Source: Hartmannibacter diazotrophicus (GTDB taxonomy: Bacteria; Pseudomonadota; Alphaproteobacteria; Rhizobiales; Pleomorphomonadaceae). From it: a DNA stretch of 64,000 nucleotides. Position 1 is the stretch's first letter. Each line of letters begins with the position of its first letter. This document shows, in pieces, positions 29,383 to 40,074 of this stretch. The DNA is taken from the NCBI RefSeq assembly GCF_900231165.1, contig NZ_LT960614.1:2540550-2604549 (forward strand), given 5' to 3'. The notes under the pieces were generated by a model. The model was not told the DNA's origin, ran no database searches, and saw only the letters and a list, made by a program, of their open reading frames with translations. Made by a program: the position numbers and the translations under genes.

Positions 29383-29518
29383 CATCTACGCCAACCTCCT
29401 CGACGCTGATGCTCTCTCTTACGCATCCCTTCGCGCTCAGGAACTCTCCGTCCGGATGGGACGTTCGCCGCTGTGCGCACCAAGGCTTACGTGTCAGCCC
29501 TGCGATTATGGATAACCC

Positions 29519-30544
29519 ATGACCATCAAGGCTGCTCGATTTGTCACCGGAGCCAGCGGCCTCGAGCTGACGGCGGACGAACGCCGCTTCATCGCCGAAT
29601 CGCGGCCCTTCGGCCTGATCGTCTTTCGCCGGAATGTGGAGAGCCGGGATCAGCTCAGAGCCCTCTGCGACGAATTCAGGTCACTCGTCGGCTGGCATGC
29701 ACCGGTGCTCGTCGATCAGGAGGGCGGCCGGGTTCAGAGGCTGGGTCCGCCCACCTGGGCGAAAATGCCCTCGGCCTCTCGCCTTGCCGACGCTGCCACA
29801 AGCTGTGGCGATGACCTCTTGCGTATCGCCGGACGGCTTCTCGCGGCCGATCTGCTTGACGCCGGCATCAATGTCGATTGCGCACCCTGCCTCGATCTCG
29901 CAATTCCCGGCCAGAGCAATGTGATCGGCGACCGTTCCTATGGGGCTGACCCGGATCGTGTCGCCTCCCTGGCGGGTTCTCTGGCCCAGGGGCTGCTGGA
30001 TGGCGGCGTGCTGCCGGTCATCAAGCATATCCCGGGGCATGGACGCGCCCTTGTCGACAGCCACGAGAAGCTCCCCGTTGTCGACACCGATCTTGCAACG
30101 TTGCGGTCCAGCGATTTCCGCCCCTTCAAGGCGCTGGCGCACCTGCCCGCGGGCATGACGGCGCATGTCGTCTACACAGCCATCGATCCGGACCGCCCGG
30201 CCACGACGTCCGAGACAATGATCCGCGACATCATTCGCGGCGAGATCGGATTCGACGGATTGCTGTTCAGCGACGATGTCTCGATGGGGGCCCTCGATGG
30301 AAGCCTTGGGGATCGCAGCCGCAGGACGCTCGACGCCGGATGCGATCTTGTGCTTCATTGCAACGGCGATCTGGCGGAGATGCAGGCGGTCGCCGAAGCG
30401 GCGCCCATGTTGAGCGGCCCGTCCCTGAAACGCGCCGAAGCGGCCTTGGCCCACCTGACGCCGGCCGACGCGGCGGATCTGCCGGACTTGCGCGCAAGAC
30501 TGGCGGAAGTCATGTCGGCAGCGGAAGGGCAGGCCGGCGTATAG
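29519..30544 (+). CDS. nagZ: Beta-N-acetylhexosaminidase NagZ
   Basis: A 341-residue cytosolic GH3 enzyme that removes GlcNAc from anhydromuropeptides during cell-wall recycling. Family motifs: LVDQEGGRVQRL, VIGDRSYG, the NagZ-specific KHIPGHGRALVDSH loop carrying the catalytic His (about 169-182), and FSDDVSMGAL with the nucleophile Asp near residue 250. The size matches single-domain NagZ and is far shorter than the GH3 beta-glucosidase at 10.9 kb. It follows the SPOR gene and precedes scpA, the usual order in Hyphomicrobiales. Confidence 0.95.
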   Translation: MTIKAARFVTGASGLELTADERRFIAESRPFGLIVFRRNVESRDQLRALCDEFRSLVGWHAPVLVDQEGGRVQRLGPPTWAKMPSASRLADAATSCGDDLLRIAGRLLAADLLDAGINVDCAPCLDLAIPGQSNVIGDRSYGADPDRVASLAGSLAQGLLDGGVLPVIKHIPGHGRALVDSHEKLPVVDTDLATLRSSDFRPFKALAHLPAGMTAHVVYTAIDPDRPATTSETMIRDIIRGEIGFDGLLFSDDVSMGALDGSLGDRSRRTLDAGCDLVLHCNGDLAEMQAVAEAAPMLSGPSLKRAEAALAHLTPADAADLPDLRARLAEVMSAAEGQAGV

Positions 30545-30631
30545 CCCGCGCCGGATGCAGGGCCTGGCCGGTCGACGCGCTCGCAGACGATAGGGTGATG
30601 GCCAGCGCGTGAAGAGGCGGAACGCAAACCG

Positions 30632-31438
30632 TTGACAGCAGAGACCGAACCTTTCCAGGAAGACCAGCCGCGTGCCGTCGAGGAGGCGGCGTTCGTGGTG
30701 GATGTCGAGGGGTTCGAAGGGCCGCTCGATCTTCTCCTGACGCTCGCGCGCGATCAGAAGGTCGACCTTGCCAGGATTTCCATTCTGGCGCTGGTCGAAC
30801 AGTATCTGGCCTTCATCGACACGGCGCGTCGTCTGCGTCTGGAACTTGCCGCCGACTATCTGGTGATGGCCGCATGGCTTGCCTATCTGAAGTCGCGCCT
30901 CCTCCTGCCGCCTACGGAGAAGGCAGGCGAGGAGCCGACCGGCGAGGAGATGGCCGCCCAGTTGGCCTATCGCCTGCGGCGTCTGGAAGCCATGCGCAAG
31001 GCCGCCGCCGAGCTCATGGATCGCCCTCAGCTTGGACACGACGTCTTCGCGCGCGGCACTCCGGAGAGCATCGAGGTCACAACGACAACGCATTGGCAGG
31101 CAGGCCTCTACGACCTCCTTGCCGCCTATGCCACGGACCGCCAGCGCCACATGGTAACGCGGGTTCAGGTCGCAAGGCGCGCCGTCTGGTCGCTGGCCGA
31201 TGCACGGGACATCCTCTCGCGGCTGGTTGGCGAAATCGTCGACTGGACGCCGATCGACAGTTTTCTCGCCAGATATCTCGACGACCCGACGATGCGGGCG
31301 AGCATTCGCGCCTCGGCCTTCACGGCAAGCCTGGAACTGGCAAGGGAAGGCAAGTTCGAGCTGCGCCAGTCCGGTGCCTTCGAGCCGATCTATTTGCGAA
31401 GCCGGCCGGCCGGCGACGATCAGGAACCAAAGTCATGA
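30632..31438 (+). CDS. scpA: Segregation and condensation protein A
   Basis: A 268-residue kleisin that, with ScpB, bridges the SMC dimer and helps condense and segregate the chromosome. GFEGPLDLLLTLARDQKVDL at about residues 29-48 is the ScpA N-terminal signature that binds the SMC neck. The C-terminal winged-helix part (FLALLELAREGK-like, here SLELAREGKFELRQ) ends near the stop. No ATG is available, and TTG 30632 is the best start; GTG 30694, preceded by GAGGAGG, is a less likely alternative because it removes conserved leader residues. It overlaps scpB by 4 bases. Confidence 0.93.
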   Translation: MTAETEPFQEDQPRAVEEAAFVVDVEGFEGPLDLLLTLARDQKVDLARISILALVEQYLAFIDTARRLRLELAADYLVMAAWLAYLKSRLLLPPTEKAGEEPTGEEMAAQLAYRLRRLEAMRKAAAELMDRPQLGHDVFARGTPESIEVTTTTHWQAGLYDLLAAYATDRQRHMVTRVQVARRAVWSLADARDILSRLVGEIVDWTPIDSFLARYLDDPTMRASIRASAFTASLELAREGKFELRQSGAFEPIYLRSRPAGDDQEPKS

Positions 31439-32142
31439 GCGGGCCTTCCGCCACCATCGCCGATTTCACATCCGCCGATCACCGTCAGGCCCTCCGGATC
31501 GCGGAAGCGCTGATCTTTGCGTCGCCGAAGCCGCTTCCCGTCGCCGAACTTTCCGCGCGCATTCCCGGCAGCGTGGACATCGCCCACGTTCTGCGCGATC
31601 TCCAGTCGGCATACGCCGGACGCGGCGTCCACCTGGTCGAGGTCGCCGGCGGATACGCGTTTCGAACGGCCGAGGATCTCGCCCATCTGCTGCGGGACGA
31701 CGCCGTTCAGTCGAAGAAGCTCTCGCGCGCAGCGCTCGAGACGCTGGCGATCATTGCCTACCACCAGCCGGTGACCCGCGCCGAAATCGAGGAAATCCGT
31801 GGCGTCTCGACGTCCAAGGGCACCCTCGACGTTCTCCTTGAGACCGGCTGGATCAGAATGCGCGGCAGGCGCCGGACCCCGGGCCGGCCGGTGACCTACG
31901 GCACGACCCAGGATTTCCTCAGCCATTTCGGGCTGCCGGGCATCACCGACCTGCCGGGCCTTGAGGAATTGCGCGGCGCCGGCCTCCTTGAGGGGCATAT
32001 CCCTGCGGGATTTTCGATTCCCGTTCCAAAGGATGATGACGAACTCGGTCCGGACGAAGACGCACTCGACGAAGCCGATCTTCTCGGATACGCAGGAGAT
32101 CTGCCGGTCGACGAGGATCGATCAGGTTCGGACGGTGACTGA
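31435..32142 (+). CDS. scpB: Segregation and condensation protein B
   Basis: A 235-residue ScpB with two winged-helix domains that dimerises and binds ScpA in the SMC complex. ALRIAEALIFASPKPLP (about 19-35) is the family N-terminus, and ETLAIIAYHQPVTRAEIEEI (about 103-122) the second-domain signature, followed by GRPVTYGTTQDFL. The acidic C-terminal tail after ~200 is poorly conserved. The frame is open far upstream inside scpA, but ATG 31435 sits in the ATGA overlap with the scpA stop, the normal arrangement. Confidence 0.95.
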   Translation: MSGPSATIADFTSADHRQALRIAEALIFASPKPLPVAELSARIPGSVDIAHVLRDLQSAYAGRGVHLVEVAGGYAFRTAEDLAHLLRDDAVQSKKLSRAALETLAIIAYHQPVTRAEIEEIRGVSTSKGTLDVLLETGWIRMRGRRRTPGRPVTYGTTQDFLSHFGLPGITDLPGLEELRGAGLLEGHIPAGFSIPVPKDDDELGPDEDALDEADLLGYAGDLPVDEDRSGSDGD

Positions 32143-32190
32143 CGCCGGAACTCATCCACACAACCAGTACGACTGCCCGGGAGTTGGCGC

Positions 32191-33321
32191 TTGGCGGAAC
32201 TATTGAAGAAAACAGCCTCGGGCAGGCTCGATTTCCGCCGTTGGGGCCGCTCCGGGACGGCAGGCGCCACGATCCCCGCCGGGCTCACTTTCGACAACGT
32301 GACGCACAGCTACGGCGGACCGCTCTCCCTCGACCACATCAATCTCGACATCAAGGCCGGCGAGGTTCTTTGCCTGCTCGGCCGATCTGGCTGCGGCAAG
32401 ACAACCCTTCTGCGCCTGGCCGCCGGTCTCGAACCCGTGCTGTCCGGCACCGTCTCGATGGATGGCCGCATCGTCTCCGGCAACGGCATCCACCAGCCGC
32501 CGGAAAAGCGCGGCGTCGGCCTGATGTTCCAGGACTATGCGCTCTTTCCGCACATGACGATCCTCGCCAACGTGCTCTTCGGCCTGCGCGATCTCGATCC
32601 GGCGGAGGCCGAACGGGCGGCCTTGTCCGCACTGTCGCGCGTCGGTCTTGAATCCTATGCCACTGACTATCCGCATGCGCTCTCCGGCGGGGAGCAGCAG
32701 CGGGTGGCGCTGGCACGGGCCATCGTCCCGCGTCCCTCGGTCCTCTTGATGGACGAACCCTTCTCCGGCCTCGACAAGCGCCTGCGCGATTCCGTCCGCG
32801 ACGAGACGCTGTCCGTCCTGAAGGAGACCGGGGCAACCGCGCTCGTGGTCACCCACGATCCGGAAGAGGCCATGCGGATGGCCGACCGCATCGTCCTGAT
32901 GCGCGCGGGCCGCATCGTGCAGCTCGGCACCGCCAGCGAACTCTACACCGAGCCGGCCGATCTCTTCGCCGCCCGCTTTTTCGCGGAGGTCAATGAACTC
33001 GAAGGCGTTGCAGCCGAAGGCAGGGTGGAAACGCCACTCGGCACCTTTCCCGCGCCGGGAATTGAGGCTGGACGCCCCGTCGACATCTGCATTCGCATGC
33101 AGGGCATCGAGATCAGTTCCAAGGGCGCGGGAACGCCGGCCCGGGTCATGCGCCGCCGGTTTCTCGGCGAAGTCTGGCTCTTCGAGCTGGCTGTCGAAGG
33201 TCTCGACGGGATCGTGCGGGCCCGGGTGAGAGACGGTGTCGACTTCGAGATCGGCATGGATGTCACGATCGTCGCCAGCCCCCGGGATGTCTTCGTTTTC
33301 GCCAAGAATGAAGACGATTGA
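32191..33321 (+). CDS. ABC transporter ATP-binding protein (FbpC/PotA-type, with TOBE domain)
   Basis: A 376-residue importer ATPase. Walker A GRSGCGKTT is at 64-72, then the Q-loop in GLMFQDYALFPH, signature LSGGEQQRVALARA, Walker B LLMDEPFSGLD and switch His in VVTHDPEEAMRMA. A TOBE-like substrate-sensing domain is at about 300-370. This class energises uptake of iron(III), polyamines, thiamine or sulfate. No permease or binding protein is encoded beside it, so the cargo is unknown. The start is TTG 32191, supported by GGGAG 7 bases upstream. It sits between scpB and tatA, where I would expect no gene. Confidence 0.9.
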   Translation: MAELLKKTASGRLDFRRWGRSGTAGATIPAGLTFDNVTHSYGGPLSLDHINLDIKAGEVLCLLGRSGCGKTTLLRLAAGLEPVLSGTVSMDGRIVSGNGIHQPPEKRGVGLMFQDYALFPHMTILANVLFGLRDLDPAEAERAALSALSRVGLESYATDYPHALSGGEQQRVALARAIVPRPSVLLMDEPFSGLDKRLRDSVRDETLSVLKETGATALVVTHDPEEAMRMADRIVLMRAGRIVQLGTASELYTEPADLFAARFFAEVNELEGVAAEGRVETPLGTFPAPGIEAGRPVDICIRMQGIEISSKGAGTPARVMRRRFLGEVWLFELAVEGLDGIVRARVRDGVDFEIGMDVTIVASPRDVFVFAKNEDD

Positions 33322-33623
33322 CAGGTCATTTGCGGGACTTTCAGCCGGGACCATTGGCAAGTCGCGCCGGAGCCTCCACATATTCAACGGGTTCGATGTC
33401 TACGGCATTTTCGCCATCTTGCGCGTGTTGCGGCGCATGGGGCTTTCTGCAATATTGCCGGCAACACAGACAGGTTCCGCCGAAGTGATCGCGGTTTGGC
33501 GACAAGAGCTTGTAGACTGTTGGCCATGCGGAGAAGCGGGCAAGAGCGCAGAAGCGGACTGCGGCTCGCGTTTCCGGGCCCCGGACAAGGAACCGGGGCC
33601 ACGCGAAAGGACAGGAGAGTATT
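33322..33623. other. Intergenic region before tatA
   Basis: About 300 bases with no credible gene. Open frames here translate to Ser/Arg-rich sequence. The tatABC promoter should lie here, but I see no clear consensus pair; AGGACAGGAG at 33609-33618 is the tatA ribosome site. Confidence 0.4.
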
Positions 33624-33842
33624 ATGGGTTCATTCAGCATCTGGCATTGGCTCATTGTTCTGGCCGTCGTGCTGCTGCTGTTCGGCCGTGGCAAGATCCC
33701 CGAACTGATGGGTGACGTCGCCAAGGGCATCAAGAGCTTCAAGAAGGGCATGGCGGAAGACACGGACGAAGCGAAGAACGTCGATCGCAAATCCTCCGAG
33801 CCGATTGCCGACAAGACCAAGGACGCCAACAGCGCCAGCTGA
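33624..33842 (+). CDS. tatA: Sec-independent protein translocase subunit TatA
   Basis: A 72-residue TatA, the pore-forming subunit of the twin-arginine translocon. The short N-terminal membrane helix ([16 protein letters not shown]) is followed by the [10 protein letters not shown] hinge and an amphipathic helix ([14 protein letters not shown]), then an acidic/polar tail. A strong AGGAG-type ribosome site precedes the ATG, fitting the high copy number TatA needs relative to TatB and TatC. It is the first gene of tatA-tatB-tatC. Confidence 0.96.
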   Translation: MGSFSIWHWLIVLAVVLLLFGRGKIPELMGDVAKGIKSFKKGMAEDTDEAKNVDRKSSEPIADKTKDANSAS

Positions 33843-33979
33843 TGCGCGATGCCCGGCCCGCATCCGTGCGTGGCTGGGCATTGGCCTGTTTGTTCGTGAC
33901 CAACAACGCTTGCGCGCACTCGCGTGCAGGGTTGGAAGCGCGGTGATTTCCTGCGCCCTTTCGACTGGACCCCACAAAA

Positions 33980-34447
33980 ATGTTCTTCGACATCGGTGGA
34001 ACCGAACTGCTCGTGATCGTGATTGTCACGATCCTTGTGGTCGGACCGAAGGACCTGCCAAAACTCTTGCGTGCGGTTGGCCAATTCGTCGGCAAGGCGC
34101 GCCGGATGGCCGGTGAATTCCAGACGCAATTCAACGCCGCGCTTCGCGAGGCCGAGCGCGAAGCCGATCTCGAGGACGCCAGCAAGTCCATCGCGGACCT
34201 CAAGTCGCTCAACCCCGTGACGAACATCAAAGACGAAATCAAGAAAAGCATCGAAGACGCCGGCAACCCGGCGGCGGCCAAGCCGGCTCCGAAAGCAATC
34301 GAAAGCGCCAGCGACGAGCCGGGCCCGGCAAGCGCCGAGCCGGCGCCGATGCCGCTGGTCGAGGCCCCGGATGCCGAGCCGCAGCCGGAAGAGCCGATCA
34401 AGACAGGCGCTGCCGGCAAGCAAACGCCGAGCGGAGAGGGGCCATGA
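33980..34447 (+). CDS. tatB: Sec-independent protein translocase subunit TatB
   Basis: A 155-residue TatB, which with TatC forms the receptor for twin-arginine signal peptides. It starts MFFDIGGTELLVIVIV, with the conserved early Glu in the membrane helix, then GPKDLPKLLRAVGQ, a long amphipathic helix and a Pro/Ala-rich tail. The GPKDLP hinge distinguishes it from TatA (GRGKIP). It is 137 bases after tatA and overlaps tatC by 4 bases (ATGA). Confidence 0.95.
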   Translation: MFFDIGGTELLVIVIVTILVVGPKDLPKLLRAVGQFVGKARRMAGEFQTQFNAALREAEREADLEDASKSIADLKSLNPVTNIKDEIKKSIEDAGNPAAAKPAPKAIESASDEPGPASAEPAPMPLVEAPDAEPQPEEPIKTGAAGKQTPSGEGP

Positions 34448-35232
34448 GCGACGAAGACGATATCGAGGCCTCGCGCGCGCCCCTGATCGACCATCTGATC
34501 GAGCTGCGCGCACGCCTGTTCAAATCCGTGATTGCGCTGGCGATCTGTTTCGTCGTCTGTTTCTATTTCGCGACCGACATCTTCAACCTCCTCATCATCC
34601 CTTACGAGCGGGCTGCGGGGGTCGACCAGAATGTCCAGCTGATCTATACGGCGCCTCAGGAGTATTTTTTCACCCAGCTGAAGATCGCGCTCTTTGGCGC
34701 GCTGTTCATCGCCTTTCCGGTCATCGCGAACCAGATTTACATGTTCGTGGCCCCGGGCCTCTACAAATCCGAGCGCAGGGCCTTCCTGCCGTTCCTCGTC
34801 GCGACCCCGATTCTCTTCTTCGTCGGCGCGATGCTGGTCTTCTTCCTCGTCATGCCGGCCGTCATGCATTTCTTCCTGTCGATGCAGCAGGAAGGGGCCG
34901 CCGGCAAGGCAGCGATCCAGCTCCTGCCGAAGGTCAGCGAGTATCTCGGGCTGATCATGTCCCTGATCTTCGCCTTCGGCCTTGTGTTCCAGCTTCCGGT
35001 CATCCTGACGCTGCTGGCCCGCATGGGAATGGTGACCGAGGCCTCGCTCAAGGATAAGCGGCGCTATGCCATCGTCATGGCCTTCATCGCCGCCGCGATT
35101 CTCACGCCCCCCGATCCCCTGAGCCAGATCCTCCTTGCGGTCCCGACCATGCTTCTCTACGAAATCTCCATCATCGCCGTCAGGATGATGGTGCGGACAG
35201 CCGAGAGCAAAGAGGTTGCCACCGGAGAGTGA
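34444..35232 (+). CDS. tatC: Sec-independent protein translocase subunit TatC
   Basis: A 262-residue six-helix membrane protein that recognises the twin-arginine signal peptide. The N-terminal cytoplasmic segment has PLIDHLIELRARL with the conserved Glu used for signal binding, then APQEYFFTQLK and FVAPGLYKSERR in the first loops. PPDPLSQ near residue 221 marks the last part. It overlaps tatB by 4 bases, so the two are translated together. serS follows about 100 bases later. Confidence 0.97.
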   Translation: MSDEDDIEASRAPLIDHLIELRARLFKSVIALAICFVVCFYFATDIFNLLIIPYERAAGVDQNVQLIYTAPQEYFFTQLKIALFGALFIAFPVIANQIYMFVAPGLYKSERRAFLPFLVATPILFFVGAMLVFFLVMPAVMHFFLSMQQEGAAGKAAIQLLPKVSEYLGLIMSLIFAFGLVFQLPVILTLLARMGMVTEASLKDKRRYAIVMAFIAAAILTPPDPLSQILLAVPTMLLYEISIIAVRMMVRTAESKEVATGE

Positions 35233-35305
35233 TGCTCCGGCCCTTCGATGGGGCGGGCATCTGCTTCCGCTGCGGAGCACCGGTCGGCTGTCGGTCTGTC
35301 GATGA

Positions 35306-36610
<1,305 letters not shown>

Positions 36611-36639
36611 CGCACTCGGAGAGCAGGACAGGCGGGACA

Positions 36640-37398
36640 ATGCGAATTCTCATCACCAACGACGACGGTATCCTGGCCCCGGGCCTTGAAAGCCTGGAAC
36701 GGATCGCCCGGAGTCTGGCCGATGAGGTGTGGGTCGTCGCGCCGGAAAACGACCAGAGCGGCTTTGCCCATTCGCTGACGCTGCATGACCCGCTCCGCCT
36801 GAGGGAACTCGACGAGAAGCGTTACGCGGTACGCGGCACCCCGACCGACTGCGTGATCATGGCGGTGCGCCAGATCATGGACGAGCCGCCGGACCTCATT
36901 CTCTCCGGCGTCAATGCCGGCCAGAACGCCGCCGACGACGTGACCTATTCAGGAACGATCGCCGCCGCCATCGAGGGAACGCTGATCGGCGTTCCCTCCA
37001 TTGCCCTCAGTCAGGCCTTCGACTGGGCGAGCGGCAAGCCGATTCCCTTCGCCACGGCCGAGGCCCATGCGCCTGAGTTGATCGACCGGCTGATGACGGC
37101 CGGCATTGCGCCGGGGACCCTCATCAACATCAACTTTCCGGATCGGGCCGCCGAAGCCGTCGAGGGCATTTCCGTCTGCCGCCAGGGCACCTCGGCCCAC
37201 GGTCTCAGGATCGACGCACGTGTCGACAGCCGCCGCAAGCCCTATTACTGGCTCGCCTATGCCAGAGCCTTCCGGGAGCCGGAAGCGGGGACGGACGTCC
37301 ACGCATTGCAGTCCGGACATATTGCCGTTACACCGTTGAAACTCGATATGACCTACACAGATGGCCTCGGCGCTCTGGAAAAAGCGCTTCAGGCCTGA
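36640..37398 (+). CDS. surE: 5'/3'-nucleotidase SurE
   Basis: A 252-residue SurE, a metal-dependent phosphatase acting on nucleoside 5'- and 3'-monophosphates and linked to stationary-phase survival. The metal site opens with [12 protein letters not shown] (Asp8, Asp9), then VAPENDQSG, and [18 protein letters not shown]. The gene lies between serS and pcm, the standard order. Spacing to serS is 29 bases, and the ATG follows AGGACAGGCGGGACA. Confidence 0.97.
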   Translation: MRILITNDDGILAPGLESLERIARSLADEVWVVAPENDQSGFAHSLTLHDPLRLRELDEKRYAVRGTPTDCVIMAVRQIMDEPPDLILSGVNAGQNAADDVTYSGTIAAAIEGTLIGVPSIALSQAFDWASGKPIPFATAEAHAPELIDRLMTAGIAPGTLININFPDRAAEAVEGISVCRQGTSAHGLRIDARVDSRRKPYYWLAYARAFREPEAGTDVHALQSGHIAVTPLKLDMTYTDGLGALEKALQA

Positions 37399-37475
37399 AT
37401 ATTCAAAGCCAGCCCGGGCACCGATGCGGGAGAGTTTCGGCCGCTTTGCCGGGCGTTCATGAGCTACAACAGGCA

Positions 37476-38147
37476 ATGGATTTGAAAGTCGGCGACATGG
37501 AGCCATCCGACGGCGATCGTCCGGCGATGGCCGAACTGGTAATGAAGCTGCGTGGCATGGGCATTTCCGACCGCCGCGTCCTCGTTGCCATCGAGCGGAT
37601 CGCCCGCCGTCTCTTCCTCGATGCCCGCGACCACGCCGATGCATCGAGCGACCGGGCTTTCCCGATCGAATGCGGGCAGGCAGCAACCGCGCCCTCGACG
37701 GTCGCCCGCGTCGTTCAGGCTCTTGACCTCGGGCCCGACCACAAGGTGCTGGAGGTCGGTACCGGCAGCGGCTTCCAGACGGCCATCATGGCCCATCTCG
37801 CCAACAGGGTGATCTCCCTCGACCGCTATCGAACCCTGATCGACCTTGCTAAGGACCGCTTCGAGACCCTGCGCCTCGACAATATCTCGCTCATTCTCGC
37901 CGACGGTGCGCAGGGCTTTCCGCGCCACGCCCCCTATGACCGGATCGTCGTCAACGCGGCTGTGCCCACCATACCCGGCGCACTGCTGGACCAGCTGATG
38001 GACGGCGGCATTCTCGTCGCCCCGGTCGGCGATGGCGCAAAGCAGCAACTCGCCCGATTCCAGAAGAACGAGCGCGCCTTCACGCGCACGGAATTCGGCG
38101 TTGTCCGCTTCCTTGGCCTGGAGGCGGGCACCGCGGCAAAGCTCTGA
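37476..38147 (+). CDS. pcm: Protein-L-isoaspartate O-methyltransferase
   Basis: A 223-residue SAM-dependent methyltransferase that repairs isoaspartyl damage in proteins. It has the SAM motif VLEVGTGSGFQTAIM (about residues 86-100), YDRIVVNAAVP in the region of motif II, and the family C-terminal part. FPIECGQAATAPSTVARV is the substrate-binding segment; it carries ECGQAATAPS where most members have ...GQTISQPY.... That variation is common in alphaproteobacterial Pcm. ATG 37476 is used; a TTG at 37446 and ATG 37497 are alternatives. The usual next genes (M23 peptidase, yajC, secDF) are absent; the gene instead ends against rsmA. Confidence 0.9.
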   Translation: MDLKVGDMEPSDGDRPAMAELVMKLRGMGISDRRVLVAIERIARRLFLDARDHADASSDRAFPIECGQAATAPSTVARVVQALDLGPDHKVLEVGTGSGFQTAIMAHLANRVISLDRYRTLIDLAKDRFETLRLDNISLILADGAQGFPRHAPYDRIVVNAAVPTIPGALLDQLMDGGILVAPVGDGAKQQLARFQKNERAFTRTEFGVVRFLGLEAGTAAKL

Positions 38148-38150
38148 TAG

Positions 38151-38167
38151 GAAGCCGGATCGGCTTC
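38151..38167. terminator. Hairpin between convergent pcm and rsmA
   Basis: A perfect 7-bp inverted repeat (GAAGCCG/CGGCTTC) with a 3-base loop lies between two converging genes and overlaps the last bases of rsmA. It has no T-run on either strand, so it is a weak, possibly two-way terminator. Confidence 0.4.
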
Positions 38168-39014
38168 AGCCCGTCGCCGAATTGTCGAGCGCATTGGCGA
38201 GAGCCACAAACCCTTCGATCGAAATCGTCTCCGCCCGCGCGGTCGGCTCAAGGCCGGCCTGTTCCAGCAGCGGGCCGGGATCGCGGCCAAGCGACTTGAG
38301 GCTCTGGCGCAGCATCTTGCGGCGCTGACCGAAGGCGGCGGCCGTCACGGCCTCAAGACTTGCCAGCCGGCAGGGCAGGACATTCTCCCGCGGCACGATG
38401 TGGACGACGGAGGACGTCACCTTTGGCGGCGGCATGAAGGCCTTGGGCGAAATGTCGAACATGATTGTCGACCGGGTGCGCCAGCCCGCCAGAACGCCAA
38501 GGCGGCCATAGGCGTCCTCGCCCGGCCGCGCCACGATCCGCTCGGCGACCTCCTTCTGGAACATCAGTGTCAGCGACGACCAGAAGGGCGGCCAGGTCTC
38601 GGTCGTGATCCAACTGACGAGCAACTGGGTGCCGACGTTGTAGGGCAGGTTCGCGATGATCCGCGCCGGACCGGACGCGATCGCGGCCATGTCGACCTTG
38701 AGCGCATCGCCCTCGATGATCTCCAGCCGTCCGGGATAGTGGGCGGAGATCTGCTCCAGCGCGGGCAGGCAGCGGCGATCCCGCTCGATGACGACGACCC
38801 GTTCGGCGCCTGCCGCCAGAATGGCCCTTGTCAGGCCGCCGGGACCGGGCCCGACCTCGATGATCGTATGGCCCGCGAGCGTGCCCGCCGTCCGGGCAAT
38901 CTTGGCGGTCAGATTGAGGTCGAAGAGAAAGTTCTGGCCAAGCGATTTTTGCGCCGAGAGACCGTGTTCGCGCACGACTTCGGAAAGCGGCGGCAGATCG
39001 TCGATGGCGCTCAT
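38166..39014 (-). CDS. rsmA: 16S rRNA (adenine(1518)-N(6)/adenine(1519)-N(6))-dimethyltransferase
   Basis: A 282-residue KsgA/RsmA that dimethylates two adjacent adenines in the 3' hairpin of 16S r[11 protein letters not shown] (about 25-32) is the family N-terminus, [15 protein letters not shown] the SAM motif, and [14 protein letters not shown] the NLPY catalytic motif. The C-terminal part ([13 protein letters not shown]) binds RNA. It is the last gene of the lptF-lptG-lptD-surA-pdxA-rsmA series and overlaps pdxA by 4 bases. Confidence 0.96.
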   Translation of the reverse strand: MSAIDDLPPLSEVVREHGLSAQKSLGQNFLFDLNLTAKIARTAGTLAGHTIIEVGPGPGGLTRAILAAGAERVVVIERDRRCLPALEQISAHYPGRLEIIEGDALKVDMAAIASGPARIIANLPYNVGTQLLVSWITTETWPPFWSSLTLMFQKEVAERIVARPGEDAYGRLGVLAGWRTRSTIMFDISPKAFMPPPKVTSSVVHIVPRENVLPCRLASLEAVTAAAFGQRRKMLRQSLKSLGRDPGPLLEQAGLEPTARAETISIEGFVALANALDNSATG

Positions 39015-40051
39015 GCGGAGACATCCCGTAAGCGGGTCATCTCGTCGGCCATGCGCAAGGCGGCGATCATGCTGTCCGGCCTGGCAATGGCCTTGCCGGC
39101 GATGTCGAGCGCCGTCCCATGGTCCGGCGACGTCCGCACGAAGGGCAGACCGAGCGTCACGTTGACCGTCTCGTCGAAGGCGATGGTCTTGACCGGGATC
39201 AGCGCCTGATCGTGATACATGGCAAGCACCACGTCGTAGGTTGTCCGGGCGCGGGGATGAAAGAGGGTATCGGCCGGGTAGGGGCCGCGCGCATCGATCC
39301 GCTCCTGCCGCAATGCCGCGATCGCCGGGGCGATGATCTCCATGTCCTCGCGTCCCATGCTGCCGCCTTCGCCGGCGTGGGGATTGAGCCCGGCAACGGC
39401 AAGCCTCGGGGCACCGATCCCGAAGCGCTCCCGAAGATCACGATCAACGATCCGGGCCACGGCAAGCAGGCGCTCTGCGGTGATCTGGCCCGGCACGTCC
39501 TGGATGGGAATGTGAACCGTGACGGGAACGGTTCGAAGTTCCGGCCCCGCCAGCATCATCACGGGCTCCGCCACCTGGCCGGGCCAATGTTTTTCGGCAA
39601 GCACGCCGAGAAACTCCGTGTGGCCGGGAAAACGGAATCCCGCGTCGTAGAGCGCGGCCTTCTGGATCGGCGCGGTGGCCAATCCAGCGGCTTGTCCGGC
39701 CGCCACGTGTTCCACCGCCATCTCGATCGCCCGGATGACGCCTTGCGCCGAATGAGAGCCTGCGCTGCCCGGTTCGTCGCGCATCGGAGAGCCGGCGTCC
39801 ACCACAGGCAGCGCCTTGGCAAAACAGGTGACCGCACCGTCCGGATCCGTTTCGGCAACGCTGACGTCAAGCCCGCAACGGGCAAGCCGTGCGCGCAAAA
39901 ATGCGGGATCGCCGATCGCATAGAATGGTCCGAGACCAGCCTCCCGGCGCCGGAGCCACGCCATGGCGATGACTTCGGCGCCAACGCCAGCCGGCTCGCC
40001 AATGCTCACGGCGATGGCGCGGTCGCGGGACGAACTCAGGTCTGTGGGCAT
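39011..40051 (-). CDS. pdxA: 4-hydroxythreonine-4-phosphate dehydrogenase
   Basis: A 346-residue NAD-dependent enzyme of pyridoxal 5'-phosphate synthesis (the DXP-dependent route); it oxidises 4-phosphohydroxy-L-threonine. Visible motifs: [13 protein letters not shown] at the N-terminus, [43 protein letters not shown] and the metal-binding [27 protein letters not shown] is the C-terminal substrate/cofactor segment. It is between surA (23-base gap) and rsmA (4-base overlap), the classical order. Confidence 0.97.
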   Translation of the reverse strand: MPTDLSSSRDRAIAVSIGEPAGVGAEVIAMAWLRRREAGLGPFYAIGDPAFLRARLARCGLDVSVAETDPDGAVTCFAKALPVVDAGSPMRDEPGSAGSHSAQGVIRAIEMAVEHVAAGQAAGLATAPIQKAALYDAGFRFPGHTEFLGVLAEKHWPGQVAEPVMMLAGPELRTVPVTVHIPIQDVPGQITAERLLAVARIVDRDLRERFGIGAPRLAVAGLNPHAGEGGSMGREDMEIIAPAIAALRQERIDARGPYPADTLFHPRARTTYDVVLAMYHDQALIPVKTIAFDETVNVTLGLPFVRTSPDHGTALDIAGKAIARPDSMIAALRMADEMTRLRDVSA

Positions 40052-40074
40052 CGTGCGGCAGGCGCCCCGTGTCG

